Of a stretch of DNA of 64,000 nucleotides, positions 44,732 through 53,389 are shown one piece after another. Within the stretch, counting starts at the first letter, position 1, and each line of letters starts with the position of its first letter. A program made the translations under genes and the position numbers. This DNA is from Armatimonadaceae bacterium (GTDB taxonomy: Bacteria; Armatimonadota; Armatimonadia; Armatimonadales; Armatimonadaceae), in NCBI GenBank assembly GCA_030447685.1, contig JAUJOK010000011.1, positions 34,519 through 98,518 of the forward strand, given 5' to 3'. The notes beneath the pieces are model-generated. The model saw only the letters and a list, made by a program, of their open reading frames with translations, was not told the DNA's origin and did no database searches.

Positions 44732-45727
44732 TCACAAGAGCACAACCTGATTGCTCCGAATAGATTCCAGAGCGGCCAGGCTGACCCGCAGAGCGGCGAG
44801 GCCATCCGTGCCGGAAACCTCCAGGGGAGAGCCGGTTGTTACCGCGCGCACCAGATCCTCGATTCGCGCGGTTGGCCCCGCCGGGTCGGGCCGGTCCGGC
44901 TCCCAGTGTTCGACCCGGCCTGCAAAGCGGCACTCGATGCCCCCTCCCACGGTGCGCGCCGACATCTCCGGGCCGATAAAGAACTCCTCGCTGGCTACGG
45001 GAAACCCTTCCGGCATGCCCCAGTTGACCAGAACGCTCAGGATATGGCCGCCACCCAGGCGCACCTCGATAGCGGCGGCGTCTATCGCCGGGTCGTCCAC
45101 CTCGGCCAACCGGGATTTGCCCCGCCCGAAGACATGGCCGGAAGCATAGACGCTTACCGGTTCCTCGCCCGTGAGAAAGCGCATCGTATCGTAGAAATGG
45201 CCGGTCATGTCGACAATAGGCCCGCCGTTCATGGATCGGCGGTGCATCGCCAGCTTGGGCCGGACCTCGCGGATATCGGTATAGCGCGCGAAGATCGGCC
45301 CGCCGAAAGCGCCCCCGGCGATGAATTCTCTGTATTTGCGGTTGCGCCCGAACGAGCGGTACTGATGGGAGACCGCCAGCAGGACGTGGTTGTCGCGCGC
45401 GGCGGCAATCATCGCCTCGGCATCGGGAAGGGAAAGGGCTATCGCTTTTTCAGACAGCACATGCCGTCCCTGGCTTGCCGCGAAGCACGCGATCTGGCTA
45501 TGAAAACAGATCGGCGTGCAGACGGAGACGAACGCCACCTCCTCCTGAAGGATCGCCTCCTCGACGGAGTTGCAGGCTTTCGCCCCCGTCATGCCCGCGA
45601 CGCGGTCCCGCCGGTCCTCCTGCGGGTCATAGACGGCCACCACCGTTGTATCCGGTCGGGCCTGCCACGCCCGGGCGTGCTGCGTCCCCATATCCCCGCA
45701 CCCGATGACGGCCACCCCCAGGCTCAT
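44732..45727 (-). CDS. Gfo/Idh/MocA family oxidoreductase
   Basis: 331 residues. N-terminal Rossmann domain with VIGCGDMGTQHARAW and a second-strand Asp (YDPQ) favouring NAD; EKAIALSL is the conserved EKP-like motif (Pro replaced by Ala). The C-terminal alpha/beta domain has GPIVDMTGHFYDTMRF with the catalytic His. These enzymes oxidise or reduce sugars, inositols or their derivatives. It overlaps the sugar isomerase gene by four bases, a standard inositol/sugar catabolic pair. Confidence 0.87.
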   Translation of the reverse strand: MSLGVAVIGCGDMGTQHARAWQARPDTTVVAVYDPQEDRRDRVAGMTGAKACNSVEEAILQEEVAFVSVCTPICFHSQIACFAASQGRHVLSEKAIALSLPDAEAMIAAARDNHVLLAVSHQYRSFGRNRKYREFIAGGAFGGPIFARYTDIREVRPKLAMHRRSMNGGPIVDMTGHFYDTMRFLTGEEPVSVYASGHVFGRGKSRLAEVDDPAIDAAAIEVRLGGGHILSVLVNWGMPEGFPVASEEFFIGPEMSARTVGGGIECRFAGRVEHWEPDRPDPAGPTARIEDLVRAVTTGSPLEVSGTDGLAALRVSLAALESIRSNQVVLL

Positions 45728-46521
45728 AACGCGCTTCCTTCTGCCGGATCGGCGAACAGCACCGCGAGCAGATATCGGGCGTTCTGCTGCGCGGCTTCGG
45801 CGGCGGGAACCGCCGCCCTATCCTGCTCCGCGACCACCCATATATCCGGGGCGTTATGCCGGAGCCAATCGGCCACTTGCGGGAAGGGAACGATGCCTTC
45901 GCCCAGCATCACCGTGTCTCCCCCGCTCTCCTCGGCAGCGAAATCCTTGAAGTGAACCGCGCCGATTCGTAAGCGCATGGAATCCAGGAAAGCCACCACA
46001 TCGGCCCCACCTTTCACAACCCATCCCACGTCGGGGCAAATGCCAAGTGCGTCGCCGCTTTCTGCGAGCAGAGCGTCCATCACCCGCCTGTTATCCGCGA
46101 ACTCCCAATCATGATTGTGGTACAACAGGCGCACGCCGCGCCCCTGACAGGCTTCGGCGGCGCGATTCAGCGCCTCCATGTCGCGGCGGAACTGCTCGGC
46201 GTCATTGTAGCGCAGGCCGGAGTACATCAGCAGGGGGCAGTCCACGGCATTGAGGTAGTCCAGAATTTCGTCCAGAACCGTGCGCTCCTGATTTGCCTGC
46301 GCCGCATCCGCCAGGTTGCCGCCGATATGCGAGGCGGCAAGCACAAGACCGTTCTCTTCAAGCCGCCGCCGCAGCATGTGCGGCGCGGTCTGGCGGATGT
46401 GCCGGAACCCGATCTCTACGCCTTCATAACCGGCCCCGGCGACCTGTGCGAACACATCCGGCAGATACTCTCTTTGCTGCTCACCCCAGGTAATAGTCTG
46501 GCATCCCAGGCGGAAACCCAT
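45724..46521 (-). CDS. Sugar phosphate isomerase/epimerase (xylose-isomerase-like TIM barrel)
   Basis: 265 residues, AGGAG close to the ATG. TIM-barrel marks: LGCQTITWG at the start, GYEGVEIGFRH, LYHNHDWEF, ICPDVGWVVKGGAD and VHFKDFAAEE, with Glu, Asp and His metal ligands as in IolE/IolI-type enzymes. Likely substrates are keto-inositols or hexuloses. Translationally coupled to the downstream oxidoreductase (ATGA), so they act in one pathway; transport genes are not nearby. Confidence 0.85.
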   Translation of the reverse strand: MGFRLGCQTITWGEQQREYLPDVFAQVAGAGYEGVEIGFRHIRQTAPHMLRRRLEENGLVLAASHIGGNLADAAQANQERTVLDEILDYLNAVDCPLLMYSGLRYNDAEQFRRDMEALNRAAEACQGRGVRLLYHNHDWEFADNRRVMDALLAESGDALGICPDVGWVVKGGADVVAFLDSMRLRIGAVHFKDFAAEESGGDTVMLGEGIVPFPQVADWLRHNAPDIWVVAEQDRAAVPAAEAAQQNARYLLAVLFADPAEGSAL

Positions 46522-46590
46522 CTTCTCCTCACCATCAGATTAGTCGATAGGAGGAATTTCTGGGGAGGAGCAGCCTTCTCCTGCTTGCCC

Positions 46591-46622
46591 GCGGGGCGAG
46601 CGTCGCCTGCGGGGCGAGCGTC
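46591..46622. repeat. Short direct repeat shared with the queE-flhA element
   Basis: GCGGGGCGAGCGTC occurs twice (46591-46604 and 46609-46622), and 46594-46611 is the exact complement of 11024-11041. It lies in the 286-base gap upstream of the isomerase. That gap has a minus-strand open frame (GTG 46781, SLYDVKLHVLSAGDAFDLRE) that runs through the repeat and into the isomerase; I could not decide whether it is a gene fragment. Confidence 0.6.
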
Positions 46623-46807
46623 CTCAACCGCCTCCTGTCGGGAGACAGCACCTGGACGGCGCTCCCGCAGGTCGAAGGCATCGCCCGCGCTCAAGACGTG
46701 CAGCTTGACATCGTAAAGCGACAGGGGACGATCCTTCTTTTCCTCGGCGATATTCGAGTGGGTAACACCGGAACCGTCCACGACATCATTAGTTCCGGGA
46801 CACAGTC

Positions 46808-47214
46808 TTAACGAGACGTTCCACCCCCCCCGGGGGTGGCTCCTCCTCCGCTGCCGCCGCCTACGTCCGGCCCCGGACCGGTTGCCGAGCCGCTTGTGGG
46901 GCCGGTCCCCGCATTGGCGGGCACATCGCCACCGCCTGCACCGCCCGCGCCGCTGCCGCCCGCGCCGCTGCCGCCTTCAACGCCCGCCCCGGTTCCGGCA
47001 CCCCCATTTGTTGTTCCGGTTCCCGCAGTCCCCCTGCGGTTCCTGCGCCATCGCCCGACGTGGCTCCTGTCGTCCCGCCTGCCCCCGCCGTGCCGGTGGT
47101 TCCGCCGCCGCCACCGCCGCTGTCGCCGCTGCCGTTTCGGTTGGCGCATCCCGTGGTCAATCCCGTCACGACTGCCATCGCTATTGTGGCAGCAATCAAA
47201 CGATATGGATTCAC
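46808..47214 (-). pseudogene. Gly-rich lipoprotein, frameshifted
   Basis: An excellent AGGAGG precedes a GTG start at 47214. The product has a lipoprotein-type signal (MAVVTGLTTGC) and a mature part made almost only of Gly, Thr, Ala, Ser and Asp (GSGDSGGGGGGTTGTAGAGG). At the five-C run at 47030-47034 the frame shifts; with one more base it continues as Gly-rich text (GTTNGGAGTGAGVEGGSGAG) to the stop at 46808. A homopolymer error is likely, so the gene may be intact in the cell. Low-complexity surface lipoprotein of unknown role. Confidence 0.55.
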
Positions 47215-47349
47215 GACAAACCTCCTCTGCGTAATCAGGTGACAGAGCATCTGGCCAGTAGCAGTGCTGACGCTGATGTTCCTTAAAAAAAGATGAACAA
47301 CCTATCTGTACCCGGAGAAACCTCGGTGCAATACGCTCAGCGATAAGCA

Positions 47350-47382
47350 AAGACCCCAGGACATCTGTTGTCTCAGGGTCTT
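47350..47382 (-). terminator. Hairpin after the PEP-CTERM gene
   Basis: AAGACCC and GGGTCTT with further pairing inside (CAGGACA / TTGTCTC region) form an imperfect hairpin between the PEP-CTERM gene and the Gly-rich lipoprotein gene. The following T-run is short. Confidence 0.45.
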
Positions 47383-47448
47383 ATGCAATTCATGTTGCTC
47401 AGGCCATTGTCTCTTTGGAGCCTGGTTCGGGTTTACGCGCCGCGGTCT

Positions 47449-48377
47449 CTATCCACGCTTTGCGGCTTTCTTGCGGCTGCGCATCGCGCCATAGAGCGGT
47501 AGAACGCCCACGCCCAGAAGCGCCATCGTGCCAGGCTCCGGAACAGCATTGAAGCTGCCAAGCTGCATTTGACTGAGAAGCTGCCCGACATACGCGCTGT
47601 TGGAGGCATTGGCAAAGGCGAAATCGGTGGGATTGACTCCACCAATATCGCCCGCTACCCAGTCGCTCGCGGTGGAGCCGAAAGAATCACCTATCCTGCC
47701 AACATATTCTCCAGTGAAGCTTGTGGTGATGTTATTCGCACCTGCCGGGGTAAGACCGGCACCATTCCGCAGGAAGTTGATTGCGCCGTAAGCGGTATCA
47801 CTGGTGCCTCCATCCACGACGCCAACGGAGTCAAGAATCGACCAGGTGCCGAAGGCAGAACCGTCCGCTACACCGTCATTGTTCCCGTCAATGTCGGTCG
47901 TTAATGTCGGAGCGGTTGCCGTAGTGATGAGAAATATCGTATGGGCAGGGTTCTCAAAGTCCGTTCCACTGTTATCCGCATTAAAGCCAACACTGCTGCC
48001 CGCGCCGCTGCCGTAACCCGCGCCGCTGCCGGTATTGGTCAGATTTGTCGCTGACGAATTAGGGCTGTAGGTGTTCCCCTTCTGTAACAATGTCAGAAAA
48101 CCATTGCTTCCGAAAGTCCTACCCGAAAGATCGAAAAAGCTGTTGACATCACCCGGCCCGCCATTGCTGTCACCTTCGACATTCACCAGATAGGTTCCCG
48201 CTGCAAACGTGCTTCCGCCGTCCCGCGAAGTTCAATGTACTCGTTGGGAGCATCTGTTCTGGTGGGTTAAAAAAGATTTCAGCTGATCCTGAATTGGGCG
48301 GATGCGCTGTCCGGCATAAGCAGGAGGGCAGCCGTGACGGCAGAAGCGATAAGGGCAGCCTTCGGGGTGTTAGGCAA
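47449..48377 (-). pseudogene. PEP-CTERM sorted extracellular protein (lamin-tail-like), with indels near the N-terminus
   Basis: AAAAGGAG precedes a TTG start at 48377 and a clear signal peptide (AALLLMPDSASA). At least two frame changes are needed between 48200 and 48320 to join FRISEIFFNPP-type text (lamin-tail-like start) to TYLVNVEGDSNGGPGDVNSF and the rest, which is open to the end. The mature protein is rich in Asn, Gly, Ser and Thr. The C-terminus has the sorting signal VPEPGTMALLGVG, a helix and a basic tail. PEP-CTERM proteins are cleaved by an exosortase (not here) and displayed outside. A Pho box precedes the gene. Confidence 0.7.
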
Positions 48378-48435
48378 TGTTTTCTCCTTTTCAGCTAACG
48401 TGTGCAGTACGGCGGCACAAGGCTGTTGCGGCCTC

Positions 48436-48468
48436 AGTATACCGGGTTTTCTGTTAAGACAGTGTTAA
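48436..48468 (-). promoter_or_regulatory. PhoP-type box with -10 for the PEP-CTERM gene
   Basis: On the minus strand TTAACA, five bases, TTAACA (48463-48468 and 48452-48457) lie ten bases before a TATACT box (48436-48441). Two TTAACA-like repeats with five-base spacing in place of a -35 are the classical PhoP box of Gram-positive bacteria. Phosphate-starvation control of this gene is inferred. Confidence 0.55.
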
Positions 48469-48619
48469 GAACGGCCACAGCACCGCGATTATCTCTGGCG
48501 GGAAGGGCGGCGAACGCTGCGCGCCTTCTGCCCGTATTTACTTTTTACCTTCGGCGTATAGTGGGGCGATAGGGAAGGCGGAAGAAAGGCCGCGCCGATT
48601 ACCCCGCCGACCGCAGAGG

Positions 48620-48625
48620 TATAAT
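48620..48625 (+). promoter_or_regulatory. Possible -10 box for mutS2
   Basis: TATAAT, 33 bases before the mutS2 ATG; the -35 region is weak. Confidence 0.4.
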
Positions 48626-48657
48626 GGGGTGAACGGTCGCGCCACAGGTAATTCACG

Positions 48658-51084
48658 ATGGACGAACATACGCTGCGAGTTCTGGAATACGAAAAGATAA
48701 CGACGATGCTGGCGGAGCGGGCGGCGTGCGCGCTCGGCCAGCAGCGCGCGCGTGAACTGATGCCCACGGCCAGCCACAGCCTGGTGGCCGAGCGGCAGCA
48801 GGAGACGGCGGAGGCGCGAACGCTGATCGGGGCCTTCGGGCAGATGCCGCTGGGCGGTATCCATGACATTCGCCCGTCCCTGGTGAAGGCGGGCGTGGAG
48901 CAGCCGCTGACACCGCACGAGTTTCTGGACCTCGCCTCCACGCTCACCAGCGGGGCGCGGCTCAAAAACTGGCTTCAGCGCCACGCCGAGAAAGCGCCGC
49001 TTCTGGCCGACCGCGCCAAAGGCATCGAAGAATTCCCGCAGCTTCTCTCCGACATCGAAATGACTATCGGGCGCTCCGGCGACGTGCTGGATTCGGCTTC
49101 GTCCACCCTGGCCGCCGTGCGAAGCCGTCTGCGGACGGTGGCGAGCCGCATCACCGAGCGGCTGAACCAGATACTTACCTCCAACACCTACCGCCCGATG
49201 CTTCAGGAGGCGATGATCGTTCTCCGGGACGACCGCCGCTGCATCCCCGTGCGCGCCGAGCACCGCCGCGAGTTCAAGGGTATCGTCCACGACCAGTCCG
49301 CGAGCGGCGCGACGCTGTTCATGGAGCCGCTGGTCGTCGTCGAACTCAATAACGAACTGCGGCAGTTGGAGGTCAAGGAGCGCCAGGAGATCGAGCGCAT
49401 CCTGGCGAAGCTGACCGGCGGCGTCACCCGCCTCGGGGAGCGTATCCATTCCACCACGGAGATACTGGCGGGCATGGACTTAGCCAATGCCAAGGCCCGT
49501 CTGGCCGACGATATGGACGCCACCGCGCCTGCGTTCAACCGCAACGGCTTCGTGCGGCTGCGGCAGGCCCGCCACCCGCTTATAGATCGGGAAGTGGTCG
49601 TTCCCACCGACCTGATGTTCGGCGGCACGATCAAGGCGGTGCTGATTACCGGGCCGAACACCGGCGGCAAGACCGTCAGCCTGAAAACGCTTGGCCTGCT
49701 CACCCTGATGGCCCAAGCAGGGCTTCAGATACCCGCCGACACCGGCTCCGAACTCGCCCATTTCGACCAGGTTTTCGCCGACATCGGCGACGAGCAGAGT
49801 ATCGCGCAGAGCCTTTCCACCTTTTCCGCCCATGTCACCAATATCGTCCGTATCCTGCGCTCCGCCGGTATGCGCGCCCTGGTGCTCTTAGACGAGATCG
49901 GCGCGGGAACCGACCCGGCGGAGGGCGCGGCGCTGGCGAAGGCCATCCTGGGCTATCTTCTTCAGCAGAATGCCCGCGTCATCGCCACGACGCACTACGG
50001 CGAGCTGAAAGAGTTCGCCTACACCCGTAACGACATCGACAACGCCGCCGTCGAGTTTGACCCCGAAACTTTGCGCCCGACCTATCGGCTTTTGCAGGGC
50101 GTCCCTGGCTCCTCCAACGCCTTTCATATCGCGCGGCGTCTGGGCATGCCCAACCCGGTCGTGGATGAGGCGATGCGGAACCTGGGTCATGCGGAGATTG
50201 AGACGGGCGTGGTGATGCAGCGGCTGGAAGAATCGAAGCGAATCGCCGACGACGAGCGCCGCCGCGCCGAGCGGCTGTCGGGCGAACTGGAAGAGTTAAA
50301 GAAACGCTACGAGGCCCGCCTGCGCGACCTGGAGATTCTGCGCCGCGAGGCCAAGGAGCGCGCCGCCGAGGAGGCCCGCGTCCTGATCCGCCGCAACACC
50401 GAAAAGATGGAGAACATCATCGGCGAACTGCGGCGCGTCGGCAAGGAGGGGCGCAAAACGCAGTCGGCGCGCAAGAAAATGAAGGAGACGTCGGAAGACC
50501 TGCTGGGCGGCATCGGAATCGAAAACGACCCGCTGCCCATCGAGGAGGCCGACGTTCCCCAATCCCTGCGCCGGGGCGACCGGGTGCGCGTACTTTCGCT
50601 CGGCGGCGCGGAGGGCGAGGTGCTTCAGGACTCGGCGGACGGCGAAGCGGTCGTCCGGGTCGGCATGATGCGCGTTACTGTTCCGTTGACGGCGCTGCGC
50701 GTGGGGAAGGCGGCCCCCCCCGCCCCCAATAATGGGGGTGGCAGAACTGCTATCCGCTCTGGCTCCCCCTCTCCCCAAGCTGGGGGGAGGGGGCCGGGGG
50801 GAGGGGGCGGCAACCTGGCCCTCGCCAAGGCGCAGAACGTCGCCACCGAAGTCAACCTGATCGGGGGGCGCGTCGAATCGGCCCTGCCCCGGCTCGACAA
50901 ATACCTGGACGATGCCTTCGCCGCCGGACTGGAAAGCGCGCGTATCGTCCACGGCAAGGGCACCGGCGCGCTCCGGCAGGCGATCTGGCAGTACCTGAAA
51001 GGCGACAGCCGCGTCGCCTCGTTCGCGATGGCCCATGAAGGTGAAGGCGGCGCAGGCGCGACTGTCGTTAAGTTCAAGGAATAG
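48658..51084 (+). CDS. mutS2: Endonuclease MutS2 with Smr domain, carrying a repeat-coded linker
   Basis: 808 residues. MutS2 layout: N-terminal lever/core, ATPase domain with Walker A GPNTGGKT near residue 331, LLDEIGAGTDPAEG (Walker B and signature) and TTHYGELK, then a long coiled coil, and the C-terminal Smr nuclease with HGKGTGALR near residue 760. MutS2 limits recombination or rescues collided ribosomes. Residues ~685-722 are low-complexity Gly/Pro text from the element at 50712-50812, placed in the flexible linker before Smr; the frame is preserved. The unknown ORF at 51092 follows directly. Confidence 0.93.
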   Translation: MDEHTLRVLEYEKITTMLAERAACALGQQRARELMPTASHSLVAERQQETAEARTLIGAFGQMPLGGIHDIRPSLVKAGVEQPLTPHEFLDLASTLTSGARLKNWLQRHAEKAPLLADRAKGIEEFPQLLSDIEMTIGRSGDVLDSASSTLAAVRSRLRTVASRITERLNQILTSNTYRPMLQEAMIVLRDDRRCIPVRAEHRREFKGIVHDQSASGATLFMEPLVVVELNNELRQLEVKERQEIERILAKLTGGVTRLGERIHSTTEILAGMDLANAKARLADDMDATAPAFNRNGFVRLRQARHPLIDREVVVPTDLMFGGTIKAVLITGPNTGGKTVSLKTLGLLTLMAQAGLQIPADTGSELAHFDQVFADIGDEQSIAQSLSTFSAHVTNIVRILRSAGMRALVLLDEIGAGTDPAEGAALAKAILGYLLQQNARVIATTHYGELKEFAYTRNDIDNAAVEFDPETLRPTYRLLQGVPGSSNAFHIARRLGMPNPVVDEAMRNLGHAEIETGVVMQRLEESKRIADDERRRAERLSGELEELKKRYEARLRDLEILRREAKERAAEEARVLIRRNTEKMENIIGELRRVGKEGRKTQSARKKMKETSEDLLGGIGIENDPLPIEEADVPQSLRRGDRVRVLSLGGAEGEVLQDSADGEAVVRVGMMRVTVPLTALRVGKAAPPAPNNGGGRTAIRSGSPSPQAGGRGPGGGGGNLALAKAQNVATEVNLIGGRVESALPRLDKYLDDAFAAGLESARIVHGKGTGALRQAIWQYLKGDSRVASFAMAHEGEGGAGATVVKFKE
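50712..50812. repeat. GC-rich element in the MutS2 linker
   Basis: Starts with CCCCGCCCCCAATAATGGGG (shared with 51901 and, inverted, with 11171 and 17948), followed by a CTCCCCCTCTCCCC...GGGGGGAGGGGG hairpin. It is read in frame without a stop. Confidence 0.75.
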
Positions 51085-51091
51085 GGTTGCG

Positions 51092-51511
51092 TTGGAAATA
51101 CTGCCGTTTCAGGGGCTTGGCCCATTGCGGCTTTCCCAACCACGCGCCGAGATTCGAGCGCTTCTGGATGTTGCTTACAAAACCATTACAAAGGGACATG
51201 AAAAAGGCAGACGCCGAGAAACAGAACTGATTGATGCCTATTATGACCTCGGCTTCCACCTCTATTACGATAATGATGATCGGCTGGAGTTTATCGAAGC
51301 CTTTTCCCCCTGTGAGCCTATCTTCAAAGGCATCCAGTTTCTGGGCCGCGATATAGATGATGCTGTCAATGAGATGGATGAAGCCGGGTACGACTATTTG
51401 GAGGTTGACACAGGGTGCGACTTTATTGAACTGGGCTTCGTACTATACGCACCCTTGGGAACCGTAGAAGGCGTCTCGGTCTACCGGAAAGGCTATTACG
51501 GAACTCGGTAG
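51092..51511 (+). CDS. Hypothetical protein, 139 residues
   Basis: A TTG start at 51092 follows AAGGAATAGGG at the mutS2 stop; the frame is also open upstream inside mutS2. The product is acidic and aromatic, with DAYYDLGFHLYYDNDDRLEF and VDTGCDFIELGFVLYAP, like small alpha/beta proteins found among immunity-type or housekeeping unknowns. No signal or membrane segment. One base separates its stop from the cdd start codon, so it is probably co-transcribed with cdd. Confidence 0.55.
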   Translation: MEILPFQGLGPLRLSQPRAEIRALLDVAYKTITKGHEKGRRRETELIDAYYDLGFHLYYDNDDRLEFIEAFSPCEPIFKGIQFLGRDIDDAVNEMDEAGYDYLEVDTGCDFIELGFVLYAPLGTVEGVSVYRKGYYGTR

Positions 51512-52032
51512 ATGAACAGTGACGAACTGGTTTCAGCGGCACGGGCGGCGCGGGAAAAAGCCTACGCCCCCTATTCGCGCTATCAGGTCGGGGCGGCGGT
51601 GCAGACGGTGGAGGGACGCGTCTTCACCGGCTGCAACATCGAGAACGCTTCTTACGGTCTTTCGATATGTGCAGAGCGGACGGCCATCTTTGCGGCAGTC
51701 GCGGCAGGCGCGCGTGAAATAACCGCCGTCGCCCTCGTCACCGCTGACGGCGGAACCCCCTGCGGCGCGTGCCGCCAGGTGCTGGCCGAGTTTCTTCCTC
51801 CACCGGCGACCTGACCGTCTTCCTCGCCGATGACAGCGGCACTGTCCGCGAAACCACTCTCGCCGCCCTCTTCCCCGATGCGTTTCGGCTGGCCCCCCCC
51901 GCCCCCAATAATGGGGGTGCCGGAGCAGCAAGTAACGTCCCTGCCTCTTCCTCCCCTCTCCTTGCAGGAGAGGGGCCGGGGGAGAGGTGCTCCCCCTCTC
52001 CCAAAGCTTTGGGAGAGGGGGCTGGGGGGTGA
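51512..52032 (+). pseudogene. cdd: Cytidine deaminase, frameshifted and running into a repeat
   Basis: The first 95 residues are a normal Cdd: PYSRYQVGAAV, CNIENASYGLSICAERTAIF (zinc site C-A-E) and PCGACRQVLAEF (zinc Cys pair). The frame then ends at 51814 because of a one-base change near 51793-51800. In the next frame the protein continues as expected (STGDLTVFLADD, then TLAALFPDAF) and runs without a native stop into the palindromic element to 52032. Cdd deaminates cytidine for pyrimidine salvage. All catalytic residues precede the lesion. Confidence 0.75.
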
Positions 52033-52036
52033 GGGC
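51893..52036. repeat. GC-rich element between cdd and mtlD
   Basis: Contains the CCCCCAATAATGGGGGT core, a CCCCTCTCCTTGCAGGAGAGGGG hairpin, a CCCTCTCCCAAAGCTTTGGGAGAGGG hairpin and the GGTGAGGGC edge. It covers the end of cdd and stops three bases before the mtlD ATG, so it forms the whole leader of mtlD. Confidence 0.75.
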
Positions 52037-52038
52037 AA

Positions 52039-53253
52039 ATGCCCACCGTCGTCCAGTTCGGCGCGGGCAACATCGGGCGCGGCTTCATGAGCCAACTCTG
52101 GACGGAAAGCGGCTATGAAGTCGTCTTCGTAGACGTAAACGCGGAACTGGTTGACGCCCTGAACGAGCGGCGTTCCTACCCGCTTCGCCTCATTGAAAAT
52201 GCCGGGCATCAGGATTTGACCATTGCTCCCGTGCGGGCGTTGAATGGACAGGAGAATATCGTTTCCGTAGCTGCCACCCTTGCTCGCTGTACCTTCGCCT
52301 GCACTGCTGTTGGGGTGAACATATTTCCGCACCTGGCTTCCGCTCTGGCAAAGGCTGTTGTCGCGCGCACGGCCATTGTCGCAAATGGGTGGAAACCGGT
52401 GCCGCGAGAACCGCTGAATGTGCTGTGCTGCGAGAATCAGGCAGGGGCGGGCGCGATGCTTCGCGCTGCCGTGGCTGATGCTTTGGCTTTGCGCTCCGGG
52501 GAAAGGGCGCGTCGCTACTTTGAAGAGAACGTGGCCTTTGTAGATGCCTCGGTCGGGCGCATGGTGCCGGTTCCAACCCCCGAACTATTGGCAGAAGACC
52601 CGTTGCTTGTCGCCGCCGAACCGTATAAGGAACTGCCCATTGATGCAGATGCCTGGCTTGGTCCCGTTCCAAAAATTGCCGCATTGCAGCCAACAAGCAA
52701 CTTCGCGGGCTATGTGGCGCGCAAGCTGTTCACGCACAACGGCGGGCACGCCGTCCTTGCCTATCTCGGCTATCAAAGCGGCCATGCCTATATCTGGCAG
52801 GCGGCGGATGACCCGGCCATTGTTCCCATTCTGCAAGGCGCGTGGCAAGAAACCGGCGCGGCGCTGGCAGCCGCTTACGGCTTTGACAAAAACGAGCAGG
52901 CGCGGCATCAGGAAGACCTTCTGCATCGCTTCCGCAACCGCGCCCTGGGCGACACGGCGGAGCGCGTGGCCCGCGACCCGCTGCGGAAACTGCGCCCGGA
53001 CGACCGCTTGGTGGGTGGCGCACTTTTATGTCTCCAACACGGCATCACCCCGACACATGTCTGCAAAGCCATCGCCGCCGCGCTGCGATACGATGCCCCC
53101 GGCGATCCCACAGCGGCCCAGGTGCAGGGGGAAATCCGGCGAAGCGGGGTGGCGGCGGCGCTGCACACGCTGTGCGGTCTGCCTGCGGATTCGCCATTGA
53201 CTGCGCTGGTTGACAAGGCGTATGGGGCCTCTCCCCCCTTCCCCCTCTCCTAA
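52039..53253 (+). CDS. mtlD: Mannitol-1-phosphate 5-dehydrogenase
   Basis: 404 residues, the family length being ~380-390. N-terminal Rossmann motif FGAGNIGRGF at residues 7-16 and FVDVN at the end of strand 2 (NAD). The C-terminal domain has NGGHAVLAYLGY, with the catalytic Lys in the preceding YVARKLFTHN. The enzyme interconverts mannitol-1-phosphate and fructose-6-phosphate. The last residues (ASPPFPLS) come from the inverted repeat at 53226. No mannitol transporter is present here. The SIS-domain isomerase downstream also deals with fructose-6-phosphate-type sugars, which may not be chance. Confidence 0.88.
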   Translation: MPTVVQFGAGNIGRGFMSQLWTESGYEVVFVDVNAELVDALNERRSYPLRLIENAGHQDLTIAPVRALNGQENIVSVAATLARCTFACTAVGVNIFPHLASALAKAVVARTAIVANGWKPVPREPLNVLCCENQAGAGAMLRAAVADALALRSGERARRYFEENVAFVDASVGRMVPVPTPELLAEDPLLVAAEPYKELPIDADAWLGPVPKIAALQPTSNFAGYVARKLFTHNGGHAVLAYLGYQSGHAYIWQAADDPAIVPILQGAWQETGAALAAAYGFDKNEQARHQEDLLHRFRNRALGDTAERVARDPLRKLRPDDRLVGGALLCLQHGITPTHVCKAIAAALRYDAPGDPTAAQVQGEIRRSGVAAALHTLCGLPADSPLTALVDKAYGASPPFPLS

Positions 53254-53369
53254 AGGAAAGGGGGAGCCAAGCGTTCGGAAGGCTCTGCAAAGCGCGCCGT
53301 TTTACCCCATGGCTCGGCATAACTGGCACACCCCCTTTCCTTTAGGAGAGGGGGAAGGGGGGAGAGGCC
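53226..53369. repeat. 144-bp element with perfect 39-bp inverted repeats between mtlD and the SIS gene
   Basis: 53226-53264 and 53331-53369 are exact complements over 39 bases. The left arm provides the end and stop of mtlD, and the right arm ends nine bases before a TATAAT box. The spacer is 66 bases with no coding signal. The palindrome at 9767-9809 shares its text. Confidence 0.85.
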
Positions 53370-53377
53370 GAAAGGAG

Positions 53378-53383
53378 TATAAT
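53378..53383 (+). promoter_or_regulatory. Possible -10 box for the SIS-domain gene
   Basis: TATAAT directly after AAAGGAG and six bases before the ATG at 53390. The AAAGGAG may instead serve as ribosome site for the ATG at 53390 or 53405; both readings cannot hold for one transcript. Confidence 0.35.
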
Positions 53384-53389
53384 AGCGCC

